Assembly: GCF_000143415.4 (NCBI RefSeq) | Contig: NW_003314346.1 | Coordinates: 490,929 to 554,928 of the forward strand | Direction: 5' to 3' | Source of the DNA: Selaginella moellendorffii | Lineage: Eukaryota; Streptophyta; Lycopodiopsida; Selaginellales; Selaginellaceae | DNA: 64,000 nt | Shown here: positions 21,003-31,740 of the stretch, in pieces | How the letters are laid out: each line of letters begins with the position of its first letter | How positions within the stretch are numbered: position 1 is the first letter of the stretch | The notes under the pieces: generated by a model | What the model was told of the DNA's origin: nothing | The model's input: only the letters and a program-made list of their open reading frames with translations | The model's database searches: none | Translations under genes and position numbers: made by a program

Positions 21003-22602
21003 ATGGCGAGTGATTTTGTTTTGGTTGTGGCGGCAGCACTGTCGATCACTGCTGTACTATGGAAGCTATGGAGGAGTAGAATTAAATCATCTCTTCTTCC
21101 TCCAGGTCCCATTGGGCTTCCACTGATCGGCCATCTCCACTTGCTCTATGCAAATCCTCCGCACACCGTGCTCCAGAGGCTGTCGGCTCGCCATGGACCG
21201 ATCATGTCGCTGCGATTCGGGCATGTGCCAGTGGTTGTCGCCTCCAGCCCAGCGGCCGCCAAGGAGTTCCTCAAGACCCACGACGCCGCCTTTGCGTCTC
21301 GCCCGCTGAGTGCCGCCGGGAGGACCATCGTCCACTACAACGCCGACATCGTTTTCGCCCCCTATGGTGACTCGTGGCGGCACTTGCGCAAGATCGCGAC
21401 GCTGGAACTCCTCACAGCTCGCCGGATTGACATGTTTCGGGGTGCGAGAATGGAAGAAGTAAGATCCATGTGCCGATCGCTACTAGTAGCAGACGATCGC
21501 GAGATGGGGGTCGTGGATGTTCGTGGGCAAGTGACAGCGCTCACCTTCAATCTCATCACTTTGATGCTCATGGGCAAGCGTTACTTTGGCAAGGATATTG
21601 AGAATGAGAAGGGGGCAAAAAAGTTTTTGGAGGTGATTGCAAGCACGTTTAAGGTATGTGGAGAGTTTCCAATTGGGGATTATTTCCCGTGGCTTCCTAA
21701 ATTCTTGGATCCGGCTGAACGTCGTATGCATTCCTTGGCTAAATCTTTACATGAATTCCTCAGTGACAACATCATTGAGCATGAAAACAAAAGAAAGAAC
21801 AAGAAGAAGAATAACAATGATGAAGATTTTTTGGACATCCTTCTCTCTCTAAAAGACAATGGTGATGAGCATCTACAAAATGAAAACATCATAAGTGTCA
21901 TGACAGTAAGAAGAAGAGTTTATCAATTCAATCAATCAGTCTCATCACTCGCAATCTTTTTCTTGGCAGAACTTGGTCACGGCCGGAACCGACACCTCAG
22001 CAGTGACGCTCGAGTGGGCGATGGCCGAGTCAATAAAAAACCCCACCATCGCCGCCAAAGCCCGAGAAGAAATCGAGCTAGTTCTTGGCGAGAAGTGGAG
22101 GACAAAGATGGTGGAAGAGCCTGATCTTTCACAGCTAACTTATCTCCAAGCCATCGTCAAGGAGACACTCCGGCTGCATCCTGCGGGACCGCTGCTGGTC
22201 CCCCACCAATCCACCGAGGCGGTTAGCAATGTAATGGGGTACCATGTACCGCGCGGCACGACGGTGCTCATCAACGCCTATGCCATCGCCAGAGACTCTT
22301 CCGCCTGGGGTGATGACGCGCTGCTCTTCCGGCCCGAGAGATTCCTTGGCACAGATCTGGACATCCGGGGCAGGGACTTCGAGGCGGTGCCGTTTGGATC
22401 GGGGCGGCGACAATGCCCGGGAATGGCACTGGCGCTCACCACTGTCCATCTCACGCTCGCCAACCTCCTCCATGGATTCGAGTGGAGAGAGCCCAGCGGT
22501 GAGAGCATCGACACGAGCAAGGAGCAGTATGGATTGACGCTGCTCTTGGCAAAGAAGCTGCGACTGATCGCCACCCCACGGCTAGAACAAGGTACCTTAT
22601 AG
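21003..22602 (+). CDS. Cytochrome P450 of the CYP71 clan, copy 2, intact
   Basis: Exons 21003-21905 and 21970-22602 give 511 residues with every key motif kept: the membrane anchor, PPGPIGLPL, AGTDTS, ETLR, PERF and [10 protein letters not shown]. Most differences from copy 1 lie at residues 200-290 (F-G region and linker, KKNNNDEDF versus EKNNTDKDF), which borders substrate access in this clan, so some functional drift is possible. It lies 141 bp after PP7-B. The native promoter segment appears duplicated with the unit, so expression is plausible. Confidence 0.94.
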
Positions 22603-22921
22603 CTCCGATCCAAAGAAAGCTTGGAAGAATAGCTTCCTTGATAAACCATGAATAAGAAAGAAACCACGAACTTTGCACTATCTCTCCAAACGGACACTGC
22701 CGGCCTCATCAGGAGCCTCCTTGCGAATGAGATTTTTGCATGGCATGGACATTTTTATAACAAATATAAAGATAATTTGTAAGTATTAAATATTCTGAAG
22801 AAATTGTTGAAGACTTGGAAAAGAATAGACTAAGAGTAGATTGTTGGATCTAATTTGATTTCCAAGTGTGATTGAAGCTCTTGTTAATGTTCAGCTTATC
22901 AGCAGCTTGACAACATCTACG

Positions 22922-23802
22922 TTATTGCTTGCAACGTGCATAGCTAATAAAGGGGTTGGCAAAATCTGCATCCTTGTTCTTCCTTGCAGCCCGCATAGAT
23001 TGGAGCAAGGGATTGGACAAGTTGCACTCCGATGACAAGAAGTCCAAAAGCTTATCTTCATCTTCGCTTAGAAGCGTTGTGGTGCTCTCCAACAACAGCT
23101 TCCAGCAGTGTCCACATTCCTGAGCTCCACCCTGTGAAGCAGTAAAGCACAAGCCCCAATAAATTTGATCCGTGCACCACATTCTTGCACCAAGCTTCCC
23201 CCGACCATATGCTTGAGAAACATCTCCAAGAAGCAGACAAGGCAGTCTGGCGGTACCTGGCCCCGTGCACACGCGTCGTGCAGCTCCTTGAATCTATCAG
23301 CATCACTAGCCAATTCAAAGGCAATGTTTTTGAAGCCCCGCAGCGAGACAGTCATAAACCAGGTGCCAAACTCTAAAACTGATCTCCACTTGCTCTCAGA
23401 TACCAAGCTTCTCCAATACTGGCACATCCTCATCTCTGCTTGTGTTGTGGCTTGCAACTGGCCGTAGTCTGAAATGCTGGTGTACAGATAACTCAGCTTC
23501 TTTTTACATTCAGGTGTGCATTGCCATGCCTCCAACGCCATCGTAAACTCTATCATCTCAGCTTGGGGGAAGAAAGCCTTGGGAGGGCGTAGCTCTGAGA
23601 GAGGCTTCACTTCCATATCTTGCCTGTTCAGCCGCCGCTCCAGCACGCTTCCCTTCTGCAATCTATTTCCTACCACCTTTCTAATCTCATGCTTGGATAT
23701 CCCCTCCCAGGAACCATACGCCAACACATCCAGCGACTGTTGGATTTGGATGGAATCCCCCTTGTTCTTCTTCAGTGCCTCCAAAGCTATCGCAGCCATC
23801 AT
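22922..23802 (-). pseudogene. Unrecognised gene 'U', copy 2, frameshifted
   Basis: The best-preserved N-terminal part of the U family: ATG at 23802, open for 244 codons. The 3' part (LLLESTTTLLSEDEDKLLDF to RAARKNKDADF) lies in another frame; compared with copy 4, one G is missing at about 23109. An unannotated intron could restore it, but no GT-AG pair was found that does so. The predicted protein is helical and soluble, with no membrane segment or known motif. Confidence 0.55.
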
Positions 23803-23842
23803 CAGATCTGTGGAGCATGTTCTATTTTTATAGCTTGGATCG

Positions 23843-24176
23843 TTAAAAGGTACTTTGTTCCAGGCGAGGGGTGGAGATCAATCGCAGCTTGTTTGCCATG
23901 AGCAACGTCAATCCATATTGCTCGTTGCATTCTCACCGCTGGGCTCTCTCCACTCGAATCCATGGAGGAGGTTGGCGAGCGTGAGATGGACAGTGGTGAG
24001 TGCCAGTGCCATTCCCGGGCATTGTCGCCGCCCCGATCCAAACGGCACTGCCTCGAAGTCCCTGCCCCGGATGTCCAGATCCGTGCCAAGGAATCTCTCG
24101 GGCCGGAAGAGCAGCGCATCGTCACCCCAGGCGGAAGAGTCTCTGGCGATGGCATAGGCGTTGATGAGCACCGTCG
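23843..24176 (-). pseudogene. P450 3'-fragment F2
   Basis: The same antisense P450 tail as F1, with a 12-bp deletion near 23928 (within the SIDTSNEQYG segment). It ends at the same ACCGTCG breakpoint (24176). Confidence 0.9.
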
Positions 24177-24415
24177 AAGAAGAGGGGCAACAAAGGCGCC
24201 AGTCCCGGAATCCAGCTCGGATCAGGCGCAAGGTGTGGCGATGGCGGGAGAGGAGGAGGAGGAGGCGGTGAGCAAGGTAGTGGAATGGCCAGAGGATGGA
24301 GGATTGACGCGAGACCCTGGCGGAGGCGGCCTCCATGCTGAGGACGCAAGCACTGCGCCAGGTAGTGCCAGTCGCGGTCGCCGATTCACTCATTGCCAGG
24401 GCTTCCAAGATCATG
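24177..24415 (+). pseudogene. PP7 exon-1 fragment
   Basis: Starts at the recurrent AAGAAGAG breakpoint and follows PP7 exon 1 as far as AAGATCATGCA, then runs directly into U-gene sequence (GAGACAGTCAC). It also lacks the segment coding for EWVIGVGET. A remnant of an internally deleted unit. Confidence 0.85.
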
Positions 24416-24875
24416 CAGAGACAGTCACAAACCAGGTGCCAAACTCTAAAACTGATCTCCACTTGTTCTCAGATACCAAGCTTCTCCAATACTGGCACAT
24501 CCTCATCTCTGCTTGTGTTGTGGCTTGCAACTGGCTGTAGTCTGAAATGCTGGTGTAGAGATAACTCAGCTTCTTTTTACACTCAGGTGTGCATTGCCAT
24601 GCCTCCAACGCCGTCGTAAACTCTATCATCTCAGCTTGGGGGAAGAAAGCCTTGGGAGGGCGTAGCTCTGGGAGAGGTTTCACTTCCATATCTTGCCTGT
24701 TCAGCCGCCGCTCCAGCACGCTTCCCTTTTGCAATCTATTTCCTACCAACTTTCTAATCTCATGCTTGGATATCCCCTCCCAGGAACCATACGCCAACAC
24801 ATCCAGCGACTGTTGGATTTGGATGGAATCCCCCTTGTTCTTCTTCAGTTCCTCCAAAGCTTTCGCAGCCATCAT
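24411..24875 (-). pseudogene. Unrecognised gene 'U', copy 3, 3'-truncated
   Basis: ATG at 24875 and about 150 codons matching the N-terminal half of U copy 2, ending where the PP7 exon fragment begins. The rest of the gene is deleted. Confidence 0.7.
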
Positions 24876-24915
24876 CAGATCTGTGGAGCATGTTCTATTT
24901 TTATAGCTTGGATCG

Positions 24916-25259
24916 TTAAAAGGTACTTTGTTCCAGGCGAGGGGTGGAGATCAATCGCAGCTTGTTTGCCATGAGCAACGTCAATCCATATTGCTCGTTG
25001 CTCGTGTCGATACTCTCACCGCTGGGCTCTCTCCACTCGAATCCATGGAGGAGGTTGGCGAGCGTGAGATGGACAGTGGTGAGTGCCAGTGCCATTCCCG
25101 GGCATTGTCGCCGCCCCGATCCAAACGGCACTGCCTCGAAGTCCCTGCCCCGGATGTCCAGATCCGTGCCAAGGAATCTCTCGGGCCGGAAGAGCAGCGC
25201 ATCGTCACCCCAGGCGGAAGAGTCTCTGGCGATGGCATAGGCGTTGATGAGCACCGTCG
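24916..25259 (-). pseudogene. P450 3'-fragment F3
   Basis: The third copy of the antisense P450 tail, from its stop (24916-24918) to the ACCGTCG breakpoint at 25259. On the plus strand it is open in phase with the following PP7-C exon. Confidence 0.9.
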
Positions 25260-25323
25260 AAGAAGAGGGACAACAAAGGCGCCAGTCCCGGAATCCAGCT
25301 CGGATCAGGCGCAAGGAGTGGCG

Positions 25324-26781
25324 ATGGCGGCAGAGGAGGAGGTGGTGAGCAAGGTAGTGGAATGGCCAGAGGATGGAGGATTGACGCGAGAATGGGTAAT
25401 CGGCGTGGGCGAGACCCTGGCGGAGGCGGCCTCCATGCTGAGGACGCAAGCACTGCGCCAGGTAGTGCCAGTCGCGGTCGCCGATTCGCTCATCGCCAGG
25501 GCTTCCAAGATCATGCACAAGGAGCCCAATTGCTTGCGCCTGGAGCCGCCACGGTCGAGCTCCAGTAGCATCGTCCTGGTGGGCGATTTGCACGGCCAGC
25601 TCCATGATTTGCTCCATCTCTTTGATCTGGCCGGCCTCCCCGACGAGGAACGAATGTTTGTGTTTAACGGGGACTATGTGGATCGAGGAGTGTGGGGATT
25701 CGAGACTTACTTTCTCCTCCTTGCTTGGAAGGTATGATCTCAGAATCACGTTTTCTTTTTTACTTCTTTCTGGTGGTAGTGAAAGGTGGTATTGTTCTTA
25801 CTTTTTTTCTTCAGGTATTGCTACCTCACCGAGTTTTTCTTCTGCGAGGAAACCACGAGACAAAGTTCTGTACGAGCGTCTACGGCTTCGAGAAAGAGAT
25901 CTCCGTCAAGTTTGGGGAGCATTCCAAGCATTTCTACCGCAAGCTCTTGGGATGCTTCGAGGGCCATCCTCTGGTGGCGGTGATAGCCGGCAAAGTTTTC
26001 ATGGCACACGGTGCCTTGTTCCGGAGCTTGGAACCGGGGCCTTCTACGCGATCTTTCTTGGTGAGAGCTGCTGCTAAGCTCAAGCTGGGTGATCTGGACG
26101 ACCTTGCAAAGTCGAGAAGAGGCGTGCTGGATCCGTCGGCCGTGGGAAACAACGTGATACCGGGTGATATCTTGTGGTCCGACCCATCTCCAAACCCGGG
26201 GCTTGCGAGCAACGAAGGGCTTGTTTTTGGACCGGATTGTACTCAAGAGTTTATGGACAAGCACAAGCTAAAGGTAAGGTGGTGTTTTGCGTCGTTTGCT
26301 CACGATCATTGGGATTGTTCGGCAGTGCAGCTTATAGTGAGATCTCACGAGGGGCCGGATGCGAGACAGAAGCGTCCTGAGATGGCGAGCATGGACAAAG
26401 GCTACACGATCGACCACGTTGTCAAGGCTGGAAAGCTCATCACTCTGTTCAGTGCTCCCGACTATCCTCAGTTTCAGGTTGGCCTTCTTCATTTCGTGTT
26501 TTCTTTCTTCGTAAATGCAACAAAGTTTCGATTGTCAACAATGGCAGGCGACCGAAACTCGTTTTAACAACAAAGCAGCCTACATTGTTTTGGAACCACC
26601 GGATTTTTGCGAGCCCGACATTTGTGTTTTTGAGGCGGTCCTCCCGCAGCCACATGTAAGCAATTTCATTTTGATACTTCCATCCACCGCTTTGGTTGCT
26701 TTTCCGCAGGTTATGCCATATTACGATCATGTTAATGTTATGGATTCAGACGACGAGCTAGATCTGCCAAAAGACGGATAA
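25324..26781 (+). CDS. PP7: Serine/threonine protein phosphatase 7, copy C, open but altered
   Basis: Exons (25324)-25731, 25815-26273, 26331-26477, 26548-26655 and 26710-26781; 397 residues if it starts at MAAEEEVVSK (25324). GDLHGQ, GDYVDRG, RGNHE and SAPDYPQF are kept. Two changes matter: HGGLF has become HGALF, at a near-invariant PPP position, and a 12-bp in-frame deletion removes RGIG from the block before LVFGPDC. The native start codon region of copy A is lost. Upstream the frame stays open to 24928 through antisense P450 sequence, so a chimeric N-terminus of about 130 extra residues is possible. With the PP7 promoter replaced by P450 tail sequence, expression is uncertain. It could be a neofunctional copy or a pseudogene on its way. 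Confidence 0.7.
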
Positions 26782-26909
26782 AAAAAATCTAGAAAAATGC
26801 CACGACTGCCACCTTTGAGGTCCTCGTGGGCGTTGGTCGTAGGAGTCAAGATCATTCGTGACAATATATTTCGGAGTGAGAGCTGCAAGAGAGCTGCGAC
26901 AAGGAGAAA

Positions 26910-28538
26910 ATGGCGAGTGATTTTGTTTTGGTTGTGGCGGCAGCACTATCGATCACTGCTGTGCTATGGAAGCTATGGAAGAGTAGAATTAAATCGTCTC
27001 TTCTTCCTCCAGGTCCCATTGGGCTTCCACTGATCGGCCATCTCCACTTGCTCTTTGCAAATCCTCCGCACACCGTGCTCCAGAGGCTGTCGGCTCGTCA
27101 TGGACCGATCATGTCGCTGCGATTCGGGCATGTGCCAGTGGTTGTCGCCTCCAGCCCAGCAGCCGCCAAGGAGTTCCTCAAGACCCACGACGCCGCCTTT
27201 GCGTCTCGCCCGCTGAGCGCCGCCGGGAGGATCATCGTCCACTACAACGCCGACATCGTTTTCGCCCCTTATGGCGACTCGTGGCGGCACTTGCGCAAGA
27301 TCGCGACGCTGGAACTCCTCACAGCTCGCCGGATTGACATGTTTCGGAGTGCGAGAATGGAAGAAGTAAGATCCATGTGCCGATCGCTACTAGTAGCAGA
27401 TGATCGTGAGACGGGGATTGTGGATGTTCGTGGGCGAGTGACAGCGCTCACCTTCAATCTCATCACTTTCATGCTCATGGGCAAGATCTCATCACTTTCA
27501 TGCTCATGGGCAAGCGTTAGTTTGGCAAGGACACTGAAAATGAGGAGGGGGCGAAAAATTTTTTGGAAGTGATTGCGGGCACGTTTGAAGTATGTGGAGA
27601 GTTTCCAATCGAGGATTACTTCCCGTGGCTCCCCAAGTTTTTGGATCCGGCAGAACATCGTATGCATTCCCTAGCTAAATCCTTGCACGAGTTCCTCGGG
27701 GACAACATCTCCGAGCACGAGAACAAGAGAAAGAACAACAAGAAGAATAACACTGACGAGGATTTCTTAGACATCCTCCTCTCTCTGAGAGACAATGGTG
27801 ACAAGCATCTACAAAACGAAAACATCAGAAGTGTCATGACAGTAAGAAGAAGAGTTTATCAATTCGATCAATCAGTCTCATCACTTGCAATCTTTTTCTT
27901 GGCAGAACTTGGTCACGGCCGGAACCGACACCTCAGCAGTGACGCTCGAGTGGGCGATGGCCGAGTCAATCAAAAACCCCACCATCGCCGCCAAAGCCCG
28001 AGAAGAAATCGAGCTAGTTCTCGGTGAGAAGTGGAGGACGAAGATGGTGGAAGAGCCTGATCTTTCACAGCTAACTTATCTCCAAGCCATCGTCAAGGAG
28101 ACACTCCGGCTGCATCCTGCGGGACCGCTGCTGGTCCCCCACCAATCCACCGAGGCGGTTAGCAATGTAATGGGGTACCATGTACCACGCGGCACGACGG
28201 TGCTCATCAATGCCTACGCCATCGCCAGAGACTCTACCGCCTGGGGTGACGACGCGCTGCTCTTCCGGCCCGAGAGATTCCTTGGCACGGATCTGGACAT
28301 CCGGGGCAGGGACTTCGAGGCTGTCCCGTTTGGATCGGGGCGGCGACAATGCCCGGGAATGGCACTGGCGCTCACCACTGTCCATCTCACGCTTGCCAAC
28401 CTCCTCCATGGATTCGAGTGGAGAGAGCCCAGCGGTGAGAGCATCGACACGAGCAAGGAGCAGTATGGATTGACGCTGCTCTTGGCAAAGAAGCTGCGAC
28501 TGATCGCCACCCCACGGCTAGAACAAGGTACCTTATAG
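26910..28538 (+). pseudogene. Cytochrome P450 copy 3, disabled
   Basis: The same two-exon layout as copies 1 and 2 (exon 2 is 27906-28538 and intact, with ETLR and [10 protein letters not shown]). Exon 1 carries a perfect 29-bp tandem duplication (27457-27485 repeated at 27486-27514), which shifts the frame after LITFMLMGK. In the original frame, TAC has also become TAG at 27518-27520. Either lesion would stop translation before the haem-binding half. Confidence 0.93.
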
Positions 28539-28686
28539 CTCCGATCGAAAGAAAGCTTGGAAGAATAGCTTCCATGAATAAGAAAGAAACCACGAACTTT
28601 TGGCACAATTTGTAAGTATTAAATATTCTGAAGAAATTGTTGAAAACTTGGAAAAGAATAGACTAAGAGTTAATTTGATTTCCAAG

Positions 28687-29550
28687 TGTGATTGAAGCTC
28701 TTGTTAATGTTCAGCTTATCAGCGGCTTGACAACATCTACGTTAGTGCTTGCAACGTGCATAGCTAGTAAGGGGTTGGCAGAATCTGCATTCTTGTTCTT
28801 CCTTGCAGCCCGCATAGATTGGAGCAAGGGATTGGACAAGTTGCACTCCAATGACAAGAAGTCCAAAAGCTTATCTTCATCTTCGCTTAGAAGCGTTGTG
28901 GTGCTCTCCAACAACAGCTTCCAGCAGGTGTCCACATTTCTGAGCTCGACTCCGTGAAGCAGTAACGCACAAGCCCCAATGAATTTGATCCGTGCACCAC
29001 ATTCTTGCACCAAGCTTCCCCCGACCATAAGCCTGAGAAACATCTCCAAGAAGCAGACAAGGCAGTCTGGCGGTCATGCACACGCATCGTGAAGCTCCTT
29101 GAATATTCTATCAGCATCACTAGCCAGTTCAAATGGAATGTTCTTGAAGCCCCGGAGCGAGACGGTCATAAACCAGCAAACTCTAAAACTGATCTCCACT
29201 TTCTCTCAGATACCAAGCTTCTCCAATGCTGGCGCATCCTCATCTCCGCTTGCAACTGGCCGTAGTCTGAAATGCTGGTGTAGAGATAACTCAGCTTCTT
29301 TTTACACTCAGGTGTGCATTGCCATGCCTCCAATGCTGTCGTAAACTCTATCATCTCAGCTTGGGGGAAGAAAGCCTTGGGGAGGGCATAGCTCTGGGAG
29401 AGGCTTCAATTCCATATCTTGCCTGTTCAGCCGCTGCTCCAGCACACTTCCCTTTTGCAATCTACTTTCTAATCAGGAGCCATACGCCAACACATCGATT
29501 TGGATGGAATCCCCCTTTGTCTCCAAAGCTTTTTTAGCCATCATCAGATC
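28687..29550 (-). pseudogene. Unrecognised gene 'U', copy 4, degraded
   Basis: The reverse strand keeps the C-terminal part in one frame (FLRLMVGGSLVQECGARIKF to LLLESTTTLLSEDED, 28711-29049). The N-terminal half has several deletions (for example the LQQSLDVLAYGSW region at 29480-29500). It is the most diverged U copy and lies beside P450-4, as expected for the end of the ancestral unit. Confidence 0.65.
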
Positions 29551-29603
29551 TGATCCTTTAGGGTTTGGAGCATGTTTTATTTTTATAGCTGACTGCTTAA
29601 TCG

Positions 29604-31202
29604 TTAAAAGGTACTTTGTTCCAGGCGAGGGGTGGAGATCAATCGCAGCTTGTTTGCCATGAGCAACGTCAATCCATACTGCTCCTTGCTCGTGTCGATG
29701 CTCTCACCGCTGGGTTCTCTCCACTCGAATCCATGGAGGAGGTTGGCAAGCGTGAGATGGACAGTGGTGAGCGCCAGTGCCATTCCCGGGCATTGTCGCC
29801 GCCCTGATCCAAACGGCACCGCCTCGAAGTCCCTGCCCCGGATGTCCAGATCCGTGCCAAGGAATCTCTCGGGCCGGAAGAGCAGCGCATCGTCACCCCA
29901 GGCGGAAGTGTCTCTGGCGATGGCGTAGGCGTTGATGAGCACCGTCGTGCCGCGCGGTATGTGGTACCCCATGACGTTGCTAACCGGCTGCGTGGATTGG
30001 TGGGGGACGAGCAGTGGTACTGCCGGATGTAGCCGGAGTGTCTCCTTGACGATGGCTTGGAGATATGTTAGCTGTGAGAGGTCGTGCTCTTCCACCATCT
30101 TCGTCATCCACTTCTCGCCAAGAACTAACTCGATCTCTTCTCGGGCTTTGGCGGCGATGGTGGGGTTTTTGATCAACTCGGCCATCGCCCACTCGAGCGT
30201 CACTGCTGAGGTTTCAGTTCCGGCCGCGACCAAGTTCTGCCAAGAAAAAGATCGTGAGTGATGAGCTACTGATTGGTCGAATTGAGAAACTTTTCTTACT
30301 GTCATAACACTTATGATATTTTTGTTTTGTAGTCGCTCGTCGCCATTGTCTCTCAGGGAAAGGAGGATGTCCAAGAAATCATCTTCGGTGCTATTTTTCT
30401 CACTGTTATTTCTCTTGTTCTCGTGCTCGGAGATGTTGTCCCCAAGGAACTCGTGCAATGATTTAGCCAGGGAATGCATACGATGTTCTGCCGGATCTAA
30501 AAACTTGGGGAGCCACGGGAAATAATCCCCGATTGGAAACTCTCCACATACCTCAAATGTACCCGCAATCACTTTCAGAAACTTCCTTGCCCCCTCATCG
30601 TTCTCTGCGTCCTTGCCAAAGTAGCGCTTGCCCATGAGCATGAAAGTGATGAGATTGAACGTGAGTGCCGACAGTCGCCCACGAACATCCACGATCCCCG
30701 TCTCGCAATTGTTCACCCCTAGTAGCGATTGGCACATGGATCTTACCTCTTCCATTCTCGCGCCCTGAAACATGTCAATCCGGCGAGCTGTGAGGAGCTC
30801 CAGTGTCGCGATCTTGCGCAAGTGCCGCCACGAGTCGCCATAGGGGGCGAAAGCGATGTCAGCGTTGTAGTGGACGAAGATCCTCCCGACGGCGCTCAGT
30901 GGGCGAGATGCAAAGGCGGCATCGTGGGTCTTGAGGAACTCCTTGGCGGCTGCTGGGCTGGAGGCGACAACCACTGGAACATGCCCGAATCGCAGTGACA
31001 TGATCGGTCCATGGCGAGCCGACAGCCTCTGGAGCACGGTGTGTGGAGGATTTGCAAAGAGCAAGTGGAGATGGCCGATCAGTGGAAGCCCAATGGGACC
31101 TGGGGGAAGAAGAGACGTTTTAATTCTACTCTTCCATAGCTTCCATAGCACAGCAGCGATCAATAGTGCTGCCGCCACAACCAAAACAAAATCACTCCCC
31201 AT
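29604..31202 (-). CDS. Cytochrome P450 of the CYP71 clan, copy 4 (reverse), intact
   Basis: Exon 1 is 31202-30300 and exon 2 is 30236-29604 on the minus strand, 511 residues when spliced. It has the same motifs as copies 1 and 2, with AGTETS for AGTDTS in the I-helix (Glu or Asp are both normal there) and LPPGPIGLPLIGHL at the hinge. The intron (30237-30299) is 63 bp against 64 bp in the forward copies and has no stop, so unspliced RNA would encode a 532-residue form with 21 extra residues before the I-helix. It is the most diverged full copy (for example MGSDF start, VAAG). It is the source of fragments F1-F3, whose common end maps to 29947 in this gene. Confidence 0.94.
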   Translation of the reverse strand: MGSDFVLVVAAALLIAAVLWKLWKSRIKTSLLPPGPIGLPLIGHLHLLFANPPHTVLQRLSARHGPIMSLRFGHVPVVVASSPAAAKEFLKTHDAAFASRPLSAVGRIFVHYNADIAFAPYGDSWRHLRKIATLELLTARRIDMFQGARMEEVRSMCQSLLGVNNCETGIVDVRGRLSALTFNLITFMLMGKRYFGKDAENDEGARKFLKVIAGTFEVCGEFPIGDYFPWLPKFLDPAEHRMHSLAKSLHEFLGDNISEHENKRNNSEKNSTEDDFLDILLSLRDNGDERLQNKNIISVMTVRKVSQFDQSVAHHSRSFSWQNLVAAGTETSAVTLEWAMAELIKNPTIAAKAREEIELVLGEKWMTKMVEEHDLSQLTYLQAIVKETLRLHPAVPLLVPHQSTQPVSNVMGYHIPRGTTVLINAYAIARDTSAWGDDALLFRPERFLGTDLDIRGRDFEAVPFGSGRRQCPGMALALTTVHLTLANLLHGFEWREPSGESIDTSKEQYGLTLLMANKLRLISTPRLEQSTF

Positions 31203-31740
31203 TTCCTCTTCTCAGCTCTATCGCTCAGCTGAAGATATATTTGTTTCAGCATAAAAGTTGACAACTATAAAAGACACGAAAATGGATCTTTTCCTCATTT
31301 CGCGATCCCGTTCCGAGGCCCGCCAGCCCAGCCGGCCCCACGTTGTTGGAGCGTCAGTGTCGGAAAGCTTTGATCCATCAATCAGCTTAATAGGCAATTG
31401 CTCAACAATTAAGGTTCTATAAAATTAAGTTCTATGTGATAACCATCGGATTTTTTTATCATGGAAATGGTAGAAAGTCCACCGTTTTTTTGGCTTTTCC
31501 AATTTGTCATGGATTCCGACATCGTAGCCTATCAAAACAATATACACATTTTTGTGTTAACAATCGCATGTCATTGTTGACAGAGCCAATCTTTTTCCCA
31601 AAGTTATGGATCCAAATCACGAAATGAGCTTGTCCCCAACACTTGCATTATTAGCTAATTGTATTATTGTGTAATTCTCTGGAGATGAATAGTAGCAAAG
31701 TTTAGATAAGTCCTTGAATCATGTTCTTGCTCTTCATTAA
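31203..31740. other. P450-4 upstream region and intergenic DNA
   Basis: Contains the promoter side of the reverse P450 gene and about 400 bp of AT-rich DNA. No gene, repeat or clear TATA element could be assigned. Confidence 0.4.

Larger units (their letters stand above)
14548..29947. repeat. Segmental tandem array PP7(+)-P450(+)-U(-)-P450(-)
   Basis: Units: 14548-19381 (4.8 kb), 19382-24176 (4.8 kb), 24177-25259 (1.1 kb, internally deleted), 25260-29947 and on into full P450-4. All three internal joins have the same sequence, ACCGTCG from the reverse P450 joined to AAGAAGAG from just after the PP7 start codon. That fits one initial rearrangement copied by unequal crossing-over. The outermost PP7 (left) and P450-4 (right) are the only ones with native outer ends, as expected. 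Confidence 0.9.
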
